Shown one piece after another: positions 9,370 to 22,382 of a DNA stretch of 64,000 bases. Positions within the stretch are counted from its first letter, which is position 1, and each line of letters opens with the position of its first letter. Both the position numbers and the translations under genes were made by a program. The notes beneath the pieces are model-generated. The model was not told the DNA's origin. It ran no database searches and saw nothing but the letters and a program-made list of their open reading frames with translations. This DNA is from Scortum barcoo (Eukaryota > Chordata > Actinopteri > Centrarchiformes > Terapontidae), in NCBI GenBank assembly GCA_023238725.1, contig CM041541.1, positions 9,510,044-9,574,043 on the forward strand, read 5' to 3'.

Positions 9370-11690
9370 GGCAGACAAAATGGTCAGTTTGGTGGTAAAA
9401 TTATGCCATTTTGAGTCTGATTCTGTTTTAAAATGACATATTGCTGTTCACATCTGTGTTTATTCTGCATCTCTAGCTGACTATTTGTGTTCAGATTTGG
9501 TTTCTGCCCACTAGAAGGTCAAAAGCCCCCGTGCACAGCTATTGTGTCTTCCTAGCAATTACTTCATAAACAGCCTGCAAAAAAATGGAAATTAGGCACC
9601 TGGCCTCACTCGCACTCCGACCATGTACGCCACATGCTCCGCTCCATTTTTTCATGGTCGGTGTGCTGTCACCAAAGCATCGGCCTCCATTGATGAGATA
9701 TTTTCCTGTTACATCCTTACCACTTATCCACCACTGCAAGAGTTTTGAGTGACTGGATCACAAGGCGTCTCGGTGGGCATTCACACTTCTGATCTAATCA
9801 CCCAAGGCACATTTTTAAACTGAGTATAACATGATGTTTAAGGCTGCTTGATTTTCCAACAAGAAACGTTAACAGTCACTTCAAACAGGCCCTGAACCCT
9901 CAGGTCTGCTTGGTCCGTGCTTGGTATGCCTGTAATCCCTCCATGAGCATGATTATATGAAGGTAAAACATGACATGAAAGATAAGATTCTTAATTCTCG
10001 TGTAACTTTCTGCGAGTCGACTGAAAGTTGCTAATAACTTTCTGATTAATGACCGCATTATGCAACAACATTTTTGAGCTAGACCCAAATGTCAGCAATT
10101 AGCTGAGAATTTTAATTTGGCCTCGGTCGGTCAAGTTGAGTCACGTCCCACAAGAACCCATCAAAGGGATTTCTGCTGAATCTTTCAACACGGCAGTGAC
10201 ACTGCAAAACTGAAACAACCCAGGTAGAAGAAACCCCCCCCTCTGTAGAAAAGGAGACACAGGGATCATTGAAATAATATAGTTGCCAGGGAAAATCAGA
10301 GCGAGCGGAGAGAATAAATAATGACAATCAACAATGAGCAGAGCAGCGATGTGAAGCAGAGCGGAGCAGAAAGGGAGTCTTCCCTGCATTAATAAAGAAG
10401 CACTTTGCCCTGCTCCTTTTTAATAAAAACCTCCTGTGGCCACAATCGGTGCATTTTTATAATCCTCTATGTGCTGTGTTCAGCTTCCTTTTTTTCTTTC
10501 TTCTAAAAACCCTTGTAGAGTCCTGGGCTGAAAATGAACAGCTTTTCATTCAATTCTGCTATTTTCATCTGGGAGCAGTGAGATGAAACAGAAAAACACA
10601 ACCTGGAGTCAAACCGGGTCCTGATCGGATGAAAATGTGTCTTCTCGAGCACGGAAAGTCTTTCTTGACCTTGGTAAGTATTTATGGTAAATATTTTAAT
10701 AGCCACTTAATCAGCTATTCCCAGAGCATTTGACCGTGTCCCACAGACTTCTTCTTCCTCAGTAATGAACCCAAGTGACAACAGGTGGTTGTATACAGGA
10801 AGGAGATGATAAACCCTGTCTCTGTCTTCTCTTGATCTTCCTTCTGGGATGTTGCTGAAGCACTAAAATAACCCAAAGCTTTTATGTGCAGCACACAGCA
10901 GACAGGACTGTGATGTACTGCAGGAGAATCTGCTGTTGTCGATCCGGAGGGTTTATGGATAAATCAATTTCCAATCAGATCCACATCTCAAATTGAACTG
11001 AATTTTCTCAATACAAATGATGTGGTACTCAGAAGAAACAACAAAACATCTTTGATTGTGTTAGAAGACTGTGTCTTCAAGGTTAAGATGCCCACCGTGG
11101 ATTACAACAACAATCAGTTCAAATCCGGCCAGGGACTTTTGCTGCATCTCTCTCTCCTTCATTTCCGTCATCTCTCCATTATTACTGTCTTATAAATAGA
11201 TAAAATGCCCCAAAATGAATAAAAACATGTCCCTATAAATGTATACATTTCTGTTTTTCTGAGCACTTCTCGTCCACGTCAGCTTAAAAGCTGAAATGGA
11301 AAGCACCTTCCCGACCTTGTACTTGACCTAACTAACTTCCAGGATGGACGAAAAGCTCCAGAACAGGTGCTAAATGGACGTTAATGGTAAAAAGACGCAG
11401 CAGATACTCGACTCAAAAGTAAAACAACGCCAAATGATTCATTTAGCACCGCGGAGATGTCCACACAGCAAACATTACATCATGGACGGTAATACAGCTT
11501 GTTCATTTTATTTGTCCTGCAGCGATTTTAGTGGCAGTTCTTGCTAGAAAACCAACATTTTGACATTAATAAGCATCTTTTAGACTCGGGTGTGATCATA
11601 AATCTGTTCGTCCTGCCTGTGCTAACACTTTCACGTGATTTATGTCTTTTTTCACTGATGCTCATACTCAACGAGAAAAGGCCTTTTTCC
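9370..11690. other. Non-coding stretch with one complex island
   Basis: No exon is recognised. The part at 9530-9800 has balanced composition, CpGs and TAAT-type motifs without simple repeats, so it could be a conserved non-coding element. The rest is ordinary AT-rich sequence. Confidence 0.35.
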
Positions 11691-12075
11691 ATGAATGAAA
11701 ATCCTCATTCAAACCCAAAGAGCAGCACCGTGGGCCGACGAGCTCCGGTCAAGACGAGATGTTTATGTCAGGGGCGGAGAAAGTGAAGGCCATGTGGGGA
11801 AATGTAAAGGCGCGCTCCGCTGGCTGAATCAATATGGAGCCTCGTAAACGCAGATTAGTCGGCTTGGTAATCAGCTAAGGAGGAGCTCGCTGATTTGGTT
11901 GCCTTTGCCGAAAGGTTGCTCTGACTTTATAAAGACAAAGGGATCAGGAAGCCGTCCAGCCGGCTGATTTAAGTGCCTGCGCATCTCCGGCGAGCTGATT
12001 AAACGGGCCAAAGAGTGAGCGAGAGATTGCCTTGAAATCCCAGCCCCCTGATAGACATTCAATTAAGGTTTTGAC
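11690..12075. promoter_or_regulatory. Candidate conserved non-coding element
   Basis: A 385-bp island of complex, CpG-containing sequence in AT-rich surroundings, without low-complexity runs or an open frame that resembles protein. This profile suits an enhancer-type element, possibly of pcbp3. Conservation cannot be judged from one sequence. Confidence 0.25.
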
Positions 12076-13255
12076 ACGTTTACGACAGCTGTTTGTCTAG
12101 TTGAAATACGAGGCGCAAACACAGTACAGCCCCCCCACCCCCCCCCCGCTTCAAACAGATGAAGAAGCAACACGTTACTGCAGCTGCGGCTGTCATGCTT
12201 CTGCAGCTCTGGAATATATTGTTTGAATTTATGAATATTTTGAGGGTTATTCCCCCTTTTAGTAGCTTATTATTCACTTTAATGAAGACATATGTTTACA
12301 GCGAGTGAAATATTCAAACCCAACGAGTGTGTTTCTTTCATTTTACACAAATTTTCTCCAAATTTCAGCCTGAAATATTTGGTGTTTTTAGAAAGTTTGG
12401 GATCACCACGAGAATTTAAAGATAAAATTATCCATGCTGGAGCTTGTTTGGCTGCAGAGCGTGAGCTTGTATTGACTGGAGGACCGGTGAGGTAAGGGGT
12501 TAAATGTATCAGCGCGGAGAAAAAGACACAAGAGATGATTGCACTGAGGACAACCATCATTTCATCAGGGTCTGTTCAAAACACAAGATGGACATTGATT
12601 GTTGTTTTGTTTTCATTTCTATGCTTCATATCAAGCGAAGACCCTTTTAAAGAAATAGTCTAAGACTCAAAATGAGAATAATTACTTTTTTTTTTATACA
12701 AGATGTTTTGTCTTGTTGAAGAAAGGTCTTTGTAAAAATAAGAATAATCTTAACACAAACAATGAGGAGATGGTTGTCATCGCCTCATAAACACCTGAAT
12801 GATCACCTGACCTGTTTCTCCCGCCATTGAAATGGCATAACAGCCTATTTATTGTGTTTATTCTATTAATATAGCATTAAGCAGCTCTTTTTTGGACTGA
12901 CAAAAGCAAAAAGCAGATTCACTGCAGACTGAAGATGCATTTCAGCAAATGTGTAGGTCGAGAAAGATCTGGTTTACTAACCTGATGAGAGAAATATTGC
13001 ATTTTTTAAATGTAGTTTTGCATGTGAGGTCTTTAACTTAAGCTGGTTTTGTTAAATTTGCATTTAGAGGAGGAGTATTTTTGATTTATAACATATGATT
13101 TTGATTTAATGGCAGTAAAGCTTTTAAAACACACACACATATATGCATATATCACACCCTGGCACAAAAGAAAGCTGACAGAAACCTGCAGTTTTGCAGC
13201 TGTAAAGTCACTTTGATGCAACACTGACAGTGGAAAAAGCAAACAGAGAACAGAG
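12076..13255. other. Non-coding stretch, nothing recognised
   Basis: A C-rich run at 12130-12149, otherwise AT-rich sequence without recognisable exons or named repeats. Confidence 0.5.
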
Positions 13256-13259
13256 GGAC

Positions 13260-14060
13260 TCACTCGCTCCGACCATCCCCGGTGTTTGCAGGCAGGCCAG
13301 CAGCAGCAGCAGCAGCCCGAGGTCCAGGTGAGGAGACGCGGTCATAACCTCCTCTGTCTCCGCGCACACACCTCTGGCTCTTCAGCACTCACCTCTGCGC
13401 CCCCCCAACCCCAACAGCTTCGGTCCTCCCCCCTCCACCCTCCCCAGAAAGCCACGAGGTCACCACTGCTTCCACGCCGTCTCCATCCTCTCTCCTGCGG
13501 CGCAACTTGGCACAAAGTAGGTCAGTAGGTGCGCGGCTGCGAATTCAAATAAGCCGACGAAAGGGCTCCTCAGTCCCTCCAGACGCGCATCATCTCCCCC
13601 CTTTTGCACCCCACCACGCCACAGAGAAAGCAAACAGGTAGTTCCACCTCCCACCCCCCTCCACCCTCTCCACTTGTCCTCAGATCCTTTTCTGTCTGGC
13701 GGGTTTCAGCTTTGCGTCAAACGTCCAGATGGAGACGCGCCGCAGGTGGGAAGGTCGCTCCGGCAGGTCGGCTGTCACCTCAGAGAGGGAGGAGGAGGAG
13801 GAGGAGGAGGAGGAAGAGGAGGAGGAGGAGGAAAAACGGCGTTGTTGGACGATTCAGAGAAATAAAGGTCGCGCAGGAGGAGACGATGGATGGAGGGGTG
13901 GAGGAGGAGGGGAGGTGGAGGATTTTACGCATCCGAGGAGGGTTGAGACGCAGGAGCGCAAAAGGTGCAGCGTCTCATCCAGCGGCGGGTTTAATCTGAC
14001 AGATTATGGGAAGCCCGGAGGATCAGAAAATGTCTGTCTGCAGGAGCTTCGCTGGTAACT
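13260..14060. promoter_or_regulatory. CpG-rich island, candidate promoter and 5' exon
   Basis: About 800 bp have a high density of CpG dinucleotides and elevated GC in an otherwise CpG-poor region. Several good donor sites follow possible exon ends, for example gaggtccag before gtgagga at 13328 and gcaaacag before gtagttcc at 13638. A GAG-rich triplet run occupies about 13787-13832. No coding similarity is visible. It could be the promoter of a transcript reading into pcbp3, whose coding start exon at 40456 is an internal-type exon with an acceptor and so needs an upstream first exon. The direction of transcription is not shown by the sequence. Confidence 0.4.
13787..13832 (+). repeat. GAG triplet repeat
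   Basis: An almost uninterrupted run of GAG and GGA triplets within the CpG island. It gives Glu or Gly homopolymers in the chance open frames that cross it. Confidence 0.9.
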
Positions 14061-14070
14061 CCTCCAGCCA

Positions 14071-14125
14071 ACCACACACACACACACACACACAGAAACA
14101 CACATACACACACATAAACACGGGA
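14071..14125. repeat. CA-rich microsatellite
   Basis: Two runs of CA dinucleotides separated by short interruptions, just downstream of the CpG island. Confidence 0.9.
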
Positions 14126-14469
14126 GACGTGCACGCTGCTGCTCTCAGACTGACGTTACAAATCCTGTCACTACACAGAGGATGGAGGAGGGAGGAGAGG
14201 ATGGAGGTGCGCATTTCATCACTCTGAATTACCTGCGTGGTGTCAGTGATAAACACCCTCAGGTGGCAACTGTTGGTCGTGTAATCAGATTACAAAGGCA
14301 TTCCTCTGCAGTACTGGATTAAAAATAATCTGGTAACGTCACTGGAAGCTGTGAAGCATAAAAAGGGCCATTGTTCATTCCTGACCTTGAAAAAAAGTTG
14401 AGAAAAACTATTTAATTGATTTTTTTCTGTTCCTTCACAATCCATTTTTATTCATTTATTTAATCCTGT

Positions 14470-15310
14470 TTAAGTAGAAGTGCTAATACCACACTGTGAA
14501 ATACTTCAAAATTTAATTAAATATATGAAGTCTAATCAGGAAAATGTCCATAAAGTATTAAAAGTAAAAGTACCTGCTGCGGTGAAATGTCCCCTGTGCC
14601 TTTGTATTATTCTTTATTCTGTCATTACATTATTATTCCTCAAAATTAATGGAAAATCAGGATTTTAATGTTGGACTTGGTTTAGGTTGGTTGAATATTC
14701 TGCAGCTAACGATTCTTCTCCATCTGGATCAATCTTCTGATCATTTTCTCCATTAATCGATTGATTGCTTGGTTTTTCAAAATAGTGAGAAATGAAATCA
14801 CACAATTTCTCATTGTATCAAAATAAAAGGACTAATAATCAAAACCATTTTTTTGCATATTATCTTCCATATTATATTATATATTATCTATATTTTATTA
14901 GTTGTATAATATATATTTTAGGTCGGTCTTTAACCTTATTACTTAAGTTTAGTTTTTTCTTTTTGCACGTGTGGTCTTTCTTATAAATATCTTGATTTCA
15001 TTGCCAGCGACTAGTCCATGTTATTGTTGTGCACATGATAATGAAATCTTGAATCTTGAATCTTCTTCTGCCAGTGAAGGTGGAGGTTATGGGATCCTCG
15101 TCGTCATGGTTACAAGAGTAAACAGCTGGCTGAGGTTTTGGGATGACTGTTGTCGTGGTTACAAGAAACCAACGCTCGGGAGCAAACTAAAGTGGTGGTG
15201 AAATGTTTGTGACCCCTTTCAGTGGTGGGAGATACTCAAGTACTATATGATATCTAAGTACGAGTATGATTTTCAGTTTTATACTTTCATTACACTTAAA
15301 AAGGGGATTT
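14470..15310. repeat. Cluster of teleost repeat fragments
   Basis: The part at 14520-14810 contains taaaagtaaaagtacctgct and cattaatcgattgattgctt, pieces of a widespread fish repeat. At 15005-15065 the pattern gttgtgcacatgataatgaa with tandem cttgaat ends matches the 3' tail of a non-LTR retroelement. At 15217-15300 a degenerate start of the gtggtggaatgtaac family appears (agtggtgggagatactcaag). Confidence 0.5.
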
Positions 15311-17004
15311 CCATATATTTAAGGGGCTCTCATAAGATGTTATAAAGCAACATGATTCATTTATAATTGTGTTTGTGTTCAGTGTTCTCTCTTTTAGCTC
15401 CATGTTTGGTCTCCACCACCTCCTGAGTGTAATATCCATCCATTTAGCTGCTAAATTTTCCACTTTGTTCGCCACACAGCAGCAAGAGTGAACCAAAACA
15501 GTAAAGCTGCAGACCGGACAGCTGAACAATGAGCTCCTGTAACACTGTCATTTAGTTCAATAAAAATATTGATATAGGTGCATTAACGGGAAAGTCTCCA
15601 AGCATGCATCAACTCCTTTACATGCACAGAGTCACATTAAAATTGATTTACAACACTCACATGTGGCACAGTTAGAAAATATGACAGCCATTTAAGACAC
15701 ATTATGAATCAATCAATCAATGAATTTTTTTCTTGATTACTTGGGAAACTGTTATCAGATTAGAAAGTATTTAATCTGAATACATTTGGAGTCCTGAGGC
15801 ACTAAAAGAGTGTTTTAAAAATACATAAACTCAAATTTTACATTAGAGTCAATAGAAAATTATGCAATTTTTGCTGCTTTTTATTATTTCTTCATTTATC
15901 TGACCACAGGAGACATAAAAGATCAAATTTAAGACAAGAAAAAGATTGTAAACTCTCTGTTTGTACTACAAAAAATGCCCGAGGCCTTGTTGTATTGGTG
16001 TCACCTAAAACTGTAACCGGAAAAAAAGCAGCAGTAAAACAAGTAAAATCTTTCCCCGGAGCGACATTACAAGGTAGTTATAGATTTTTACCGTGAAGGA
16101 AAAGAAAGCAGATTATTTTCCGCTTGTTATTTCTGTCAGTTGTGGAGAGCATGTCTCACAGAGCACGTTGACCTTGCTTGTAAAATCGACTCCATATACA
16201 AAGGATGCGACCTTCTGCGAAGCCTTTTCAACGCCGTAAACTGGCATTTGTCCCAGGTAGGGTGTCAAAATAAAATACCTGTTTAATAAAGTCCTTGTTT
16301 AAAACCTGTGGGGCAGCAGTGACAGTTTTCACACGTCATTAATCTCGGGCTGAAGCTTTCGATTCAGCCTCTACAGTAAATTTATTTTACCCATTTTTAG
16401 AGGCGCTCTAGTTACTGCACTGCAAAGTCACACAGTTTGACATTTCTGACATTACATATTGATTCAGGATCAAAGGCAACTTTTCGCTCTTGATTTTCTT
16501 GATCAAATGGCATCAAAGGGGAGTAGTCAGAAGTTCACTTTTTTATTCGGAGAAACTGCAACAAAAAGTGTGAGGATCTTGAATGAAGCGCAGCAGATTC
16601 TTCATCCTTGTCAAATGAAAGTACGACGCCTCTGTGAACCAGGGAATGATGCTCCAGTGATGGATTATTCTCAGAAGACCTTCACACACACAAAGAAAAG
16701 ACATTAAAGGTTTAATGAGTATGCAGTTTATTGTCACATTGTAGAAAAGTCCTTCAAACTTCTGCAGACACTTGAAATATTCAGCACCTGTCGAAATACT
16801 ACAAACTAAAGCAGTCTTCACTCTGAAAAAATGATAATTACGTTTAATAATATAACGAATAATTGTTGACGCTGGTAAAAAAGCTCCAGGAAAAACATCA
16901 GAAAACACAACTTGCAGTGTTTTACTATTTCCTATGAGTATAAAACAGTTTAATATGTTGATTTCCTGTGTACTATGTGTGAAAACACGATAAAATAAAG
17001 ATCA
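15310..17004. other. Non-coding stretch, nothing recognised
   Basis: AT-rich sequence without recognisable exons. The open frames at 16459-16707 and on the opposite strand at 16543-16908 show no known domain. Confidence 0.5.
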
Positions 17005-17420
17005 GTACCAGTGGTGGAATGTAACTAAGTACATTAACTACTCAAGTACAACTTTGAGGTGCTTGTATTTTACTTGAGTATTTGCATTTTTTGTTACTTT
17101 ATACTTCTACTTCATTACATACAAACATAGTACTTTTTCACAATTTCTTTTGTCTGACAGCTTTAGTTACTTTACAGTTTCAGCTTATTAGAATAAAATA
17201 TACACCAACTAATAAATTATGATGTATTATTATAGATTAACACACCCAGCAATATTTAAAGTAATTAATATGAACATGTGTTGAATTTTAATGCTGTAAA
17301 AGCTTATGGCTTATAGCTTATTTGCCTCTGAGATGGAGTAGAAGTATAGAAGTATAGAAGTTGCATAAATGGAAATACTGATCAAAACCTCAAAACTGTG
17401 ATTAAGTACTTCTGTTTGCA
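17005..17420 (+). repeat. Teleost interspersed repeat (gtggtggaatgtaac family)
   Basis: It begins agtggtggaatgtaactaag, continues with tacaactttgaggtgcttgt and ttttacttgagtatttgcat, then tatacttctacttcattaca. This is a very common non-coding fish repeat. It is the best copy of its family in the window and carries no coding capacity. Confidence 0.75.
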
Positions 17421-20164
17421 GTATGTAAGATACTCTAATTGTCTCAGATACAAGAAATCAACATACTGAAGAAATCAAACTGCAGCTCTGGATCATTTCT
17501 GTCAATCAAACACACAAAACAGACAAAAGAAACTCTCTCTCAGATGAAATATTTGTTTTATTTTTGATTTCCATAATCCTCCTCCAGCTGTCTTCGCCGC
17601 CACTCGTCATTAGTTTTAATTGTTTGCAGCTGGGAGCAGCTCCTCCTGCACTGCGACACCAACGACGGCACACATTAAAAAACCAACAAGGTCTGCGTCG
17701 TTACATAACTGTGTGGCTTTATCGGTGTTCTCCCAGCTGTTTTCATTTTTTACTGTCTTACAACACTGAATCTAAATTTGTTTAATGTGACACCTTTTAT
17801 ATCACTTTGACATTACTTTGATATTAAAGAGCCTGCTTTCTGTTAATCAGGGTAAAAAACAGAAGAAAAAAAACTTTAAAAGGCCCTATAAGTTGTACCT
17901 GAGTCATTACTGAAATAATCCAGTAATACCAGAGGATTTCGAGAAGCTCTTCAATGTTATTTGGGGTCATGAAGTAAATAAATGAATAAATAAATCATTC
18001 CAGTGTTTTCTCCTGTTGACTTGAGACATTCATCTGCTCAGGACGCCTCCCTGTGGTGATTATTTTGGGCAGCTGGGAGGAGACAAAAGCAGAGGAGATC
18101 GAGAACATGCTGGAGGGTCCAAATACCCCATCTGGTCTGGGAACACCCCGGGACCCCCCCAACCAACCCCACCGACGCAAAAGCTGAGTCATCCAACAGA
18201 GAAAAGGACTTCTCTGCTCTTACAGAGGCAGGGAAGTAAAGTTTAAAGTTTTCATTCTGACCGACAAACATACACAAAGGTTATATTACCTTCAATTTCA
18301 TAATTTTACCCCCAAAAATAATCATTGCTGTGAAACCAAATTAGGTTGACAGGTCTTAAATAACTTTAAAAAAGATACTTTTATTGTCATTATTATTCTT
18401 GTTACTTTAGTTATTGTGGTTCTGTGTTATGTATATAGTTATTTATGTTATTCTGTTGTCTTTATCTTACATTATTGTCGATTATTTTATTATTCCAGTT
18501 TATTTGTCATTATCTGGTTTTATTTGCACCATTGCAGCCCTGAAATGTTTGAATCTTGGTCCAACCATGTAAATAAAGTGTTTTACATGTTCCTCCAGCT
18601 TTTTTTCTATCCAGTTTAAGAAAAGAAACTTTATTTGGATCATTTAAACTCATTGGGATTAAAACTTCAACATTAATACTGAAGTCAAAATAACAAATTA
18701 ATTTATTGAAGTTATTAAAGAATAACTCAAATTCAACTGAACATGGATAGTGTGTTTAGATCCCAAAAAAATCGCTCTGTGATGTCCATTAGAAACTAAC
18801 TCGCCTACACACTGTGCTCATGCTGAATTTCTCCCTCGCACAAAGAAATAACTCGGATTATTGTCACTGAGACATCAGACTTTATTACAGCTGTCACTGC
18901 TTTGTTGTTAAAGTTTCACTTTACTGTGCTGCTTGATGAGCTTCCCTCCTCCCAGGAGAACTTGTTGGCAAAAATGAAGTTTCACTCAATTGTTTGTTGC
19001 TGTATGCTAATGCGATTCTGCAGCAGAAGGAAAAGTGAAGATGCAGAGTGAAAGGATTAAGGGTTCCACTGAATGCGGGTGCTTGGAATACGACAGGATT
19101 AATTATGAGGGGAACTTCTGTGACTTTGTGTGACATTTGCTCGCTGGTATTTTAATCTTAACTTACTCTGACGGAGTTTATTTGAGTGAGGCTTTAAAAT
19201 TCAAGCTCTAGATGTCAATGAGAACTTTAACGAGTTTTTATGTGAGATTGCCTTTGGATGCTGGATTATTATTACATTTTAATGATGGATTTCATCATTT
19301 GTGAGGGTTTTAATCTGTTTAGGTGAAGTGATTTGATAACAATTACATTATTTTACTGATTTTAAAGCTTGCAACTGATCATTTATATGTTTTATCACCT
19401 GTAAATGTGTCACTTCTGTATCTCCACATCCTAATAAAGACAGATACCAGGTTACTGAAGCTTAATCCTACTTCTGTTCCACCAGGGGGCGCTGGCAGTC
19501 TGCAGACTGTGATTTGTCCTTTGGCGATGCCAAGATTATGAGTCAACTAACTTCAGATCACGTCTTCCTCCAGCAGAGCGCACACATCCAGTACAGGCCC
19601 AGTGAAATGAGGCCAAACCACATCACTGTGAAGATGTACTGGAAGATTTGTCTGCGCTTTTGTCAACCTTATTAGGCTGGAAAACATGAGCCGTCTTCAG
19701 CCGCTTCAGGGGCGACAACTGCAGAAATAGTGAACGCCCAAATGATTTAAAAAAGGAAACAGATGCACTAATTGCAAAATGCACGCAAGAAGCACAAATA
19801 TATATATCACACCAGATGATATTAAATGAAAGAAATCACAAACTTGTATTAATTCATGGGGTAAATCTACTGTTTTCAATCACCTGTCTTGTGTTAAACC
19901 CCAGACTATGTCCTTATGAGCAGGATTTATGCTTTATTTTAATTATTTTAAGGAGCATCATGAACCAATATGGGATTTTTAAGGCTGATAGTGAGGTCTA
20001 TATTTTCAGTGTCTTTAGGTTTTTCTACTGTACATTTAACATGCTTCTCACCCCATAAGATATCTCCAATTAGAGGGGAAACTAGATGACATTATGGCCT
20101 CTACATAAACAAAAATCATTAACAAAAACTTAAACAAAATACATAAGAACTAAAAAGACTTTAC
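17421..20164. other. Non-coding stretch, T-rich repeat-like segment
   Basis: No exon is recognised. The part at 18370-18580 is T-rich and ends with a pattern (gcaccattgcagccctgaaa) reminiscent of retroelement 3' ends, but I cannot assign it. Confidence 0.4.
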
Positions 20165-20545
20165 AGCTATAGCAGCACTGATCATCACAGTCAGTAAGGT
20201 TCATCCTCTGAGGACCATGAATGTCTGTACAAAGTGAATCCAGAGTATGTTGAGATATTTCAGTGCATGCATGAAAACTTTGACCTGCAGGTGGAGCTAT
20301 TTAAGTTTGGATCACCAGAGTCATTAGGATTCATCATGTGGGGACCATGAATACAAACTAAATGACTAAATTTGATGGCAATTCATGCAATAGTAGTTCA
20401 GATATTTTCCTGAAAACCACAAATATTACCTTCATGGTGGCATTAGAGGTAAATGGAAGATCAAGGTCAGTAAGATTCATCCTCTGAGGAACATGAGTAA
20501 AAAAAAAAATAAAAAAATTGATGGAAATTCAAGATATTTTAGTCT
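20165..20545 (+). repeat. Teleost interspersed repeat, two to three monomers
   Basis: The unit containing gtcagtaaggttcatcctct and gaggaccatgaatgtctgta recurs as gagtcattaggattcatcat with ggggaccatgaa, and again as gtcagtaagattcatcctct. It belongs to the same family as 7985-8265. The units are about 130-150 bp long and arranged head to tail. Confidence 0.65.
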
Positions 20546-20639
20546 ATTTACTATCACAGCGTATCATCGAGTTATGCAGGTCCACATACTCACTAACCCA
20601 TATTTATTCAACAAACTTGCAACAGTGCTTTTATAAAAA

Positions 20640-21345
20640 CAAATGAATGAAAATGTCCCCGTTAAAAAAGCACTGAGCTGCGGGGGTTCGTTTTAATTTT
20701 CCACAGCTGAGCGCTTTATGCTACCTCACAGTATCCCTCAGAGACGTGAGCGCAAATTAAAACACACAATAATGGCGACGGCGAGAAACACAAATCACAA
20801 ATTCTCCCCCGCAGAGGCTTCGATGCTTTAATTCAGAATATTTCAAAGACTGTCCTGACGTGACTTGCTTGACTGGATTAGTATATTCCCACTTTTATCT
20901 ATTTGAATTATGTCATCCGTCTTTTAATTTGAATTATGAGATCTGCTCAGATTTTTCTTATATTTCATGTTGAAACACTGCTGGTTCTTTACTTGAGGGC
21001 GAAGGGACATGCTAGAAATTGCAAGGCCTAATTAGTTGTGTTTTTTTTTTTTTTTAATTCTTTGTTAATGATGAAAGCCAGCCATGCGTGGGCTAAGTGA
21101 GCAGCTCCACATATGGTGCCGCAGCCATGAGGAATGTCAGTTTTAGTGAGCGGTAAATCCACTGTGCGGCCACGTCCATCCTGCAGAGGCTCTTACGTAA
21201 CGCGGGTGGATGGGAGGGAGCAGGAAAAGGTTGGTAATTTGACGTCTGACGGGAGGAAGAGACTCAAAGAATTTCTTGTCTGCACGAGGCATTTGTCTCA
21301 ATCTTCAGCTTTTTAATAATGCATGAGCCGGCCCATTATAATTTC
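20640..21345. promoter_or_regulatory. Two candidate conserved non-coding islands
   Basis: The stretches 20640-20870 and 21085-21345 have complex composition with multiple CpGs and no repeat or coding signature. They are separated by AT-rich sequence with a T run. This is suggestive only. Confidence 0.22.
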
Positions 21346-22135
21346 ATACAGACGTGGGCACTAAATGGCTCTCATCTGGTGTCCTTTTTGTGTTTTCAGA
21401 CACATTTCAGGCATGTTTTCCTGCATAAATGTGCTCTTTTTCATCACTTTGCTGTTTTCTTTTAAGACAGCTGGGTGGGCGACACTCACATTTAGAGGGT
21501 TTGGTTCTTTATTTAGACTCTGATAAAGTACAAAGAGATGTTTGATTTGATCCTTTAATAGATAATATTGTTAAAAAAGCCTGCCATTAAATATTGGGTG
21601 ATTATTTATGGAGTGAGGAGACATATTTTTACTTTCTCCTTTTGTTTTTTTATGTATTTAAGAGATATTTGTGTTGGTTTAGATTTACTGTTTCAATTTA
21701 AAGGTTATTTTTAGTGGTGTTTTAGCACAACTTCACTGAACTTCAGCTTCATTAAACTACACTACTTCACTCAGGGTCTCCATCCTGCACTAAAAAACAT
21801 TGTTCACGTTGTCATTTTCAAACTCTCACACTCCGTATACGAATATTCCCAAATCTGTTCAAATCTGTGTTTAATACCTTAGTAATACCTCCTTTGGTCA
21901 TATAGATTCAATTTAAAAAAATCCTTAAATCTGCCTCAGTGTGCCTCTAAAGTCACATTTAAACATGAACATAATGTAAAAAAAAAACACTCTACACATC
22001 CAACCTCACCTTTAACCTGAACTTTGAACCCTAAAATCACCGTTTATCTGAAAGCTTTTCTATCCTTGTGGGCTCATTTGGTCCTCACAAGTATAGAGTA
22101 GTCACCCCCCTCCCCCTTGCATACACTATACGAGA
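21346..22135. other. Non-coding stretch, nothing recognised
   Basis: AT-rich sequence without recognisable exons or named repeats. Confidence 0.5.
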
Positions 22136-22289
22136 CAGTCAAACACACACTCACATGCAAACAGCGACACTTCCAGTATATTCAGGGCATCAAGGCTGCA
22201 GTCCTACTGACACCCAGGGGAACTTGTGTCCTTTGTCAAAGCAACTGGTTCTGCCACACTGGCAGCTTCAGCTAGGAGGCAGTCAGGGC

Positions 22290-22382
22290 AGTGTGTGTGT
22301 GTGTGTGTGTGGATGAGGGAGTATGAAAAGAGAGAGAGAGAAATGACTGTATATATATGTGTGTGTGTGTGTGTGTGTGCAT
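22290..22382. repeat. Compound GT / GA / AT / GT microsatellite
   Basis: A GT run at about 22291-22312, a GA run, an AT run and a second GT run at about 22359-22379 follow one another. The open frames here are translations of the repeats. Confidence 0.9.

Noticed and set aside
13604..14058. Overlapping frames rich in Arg, Gly or Glu
   Set aside because: They read the GAG triplet run and CpG island; no protein similarity.
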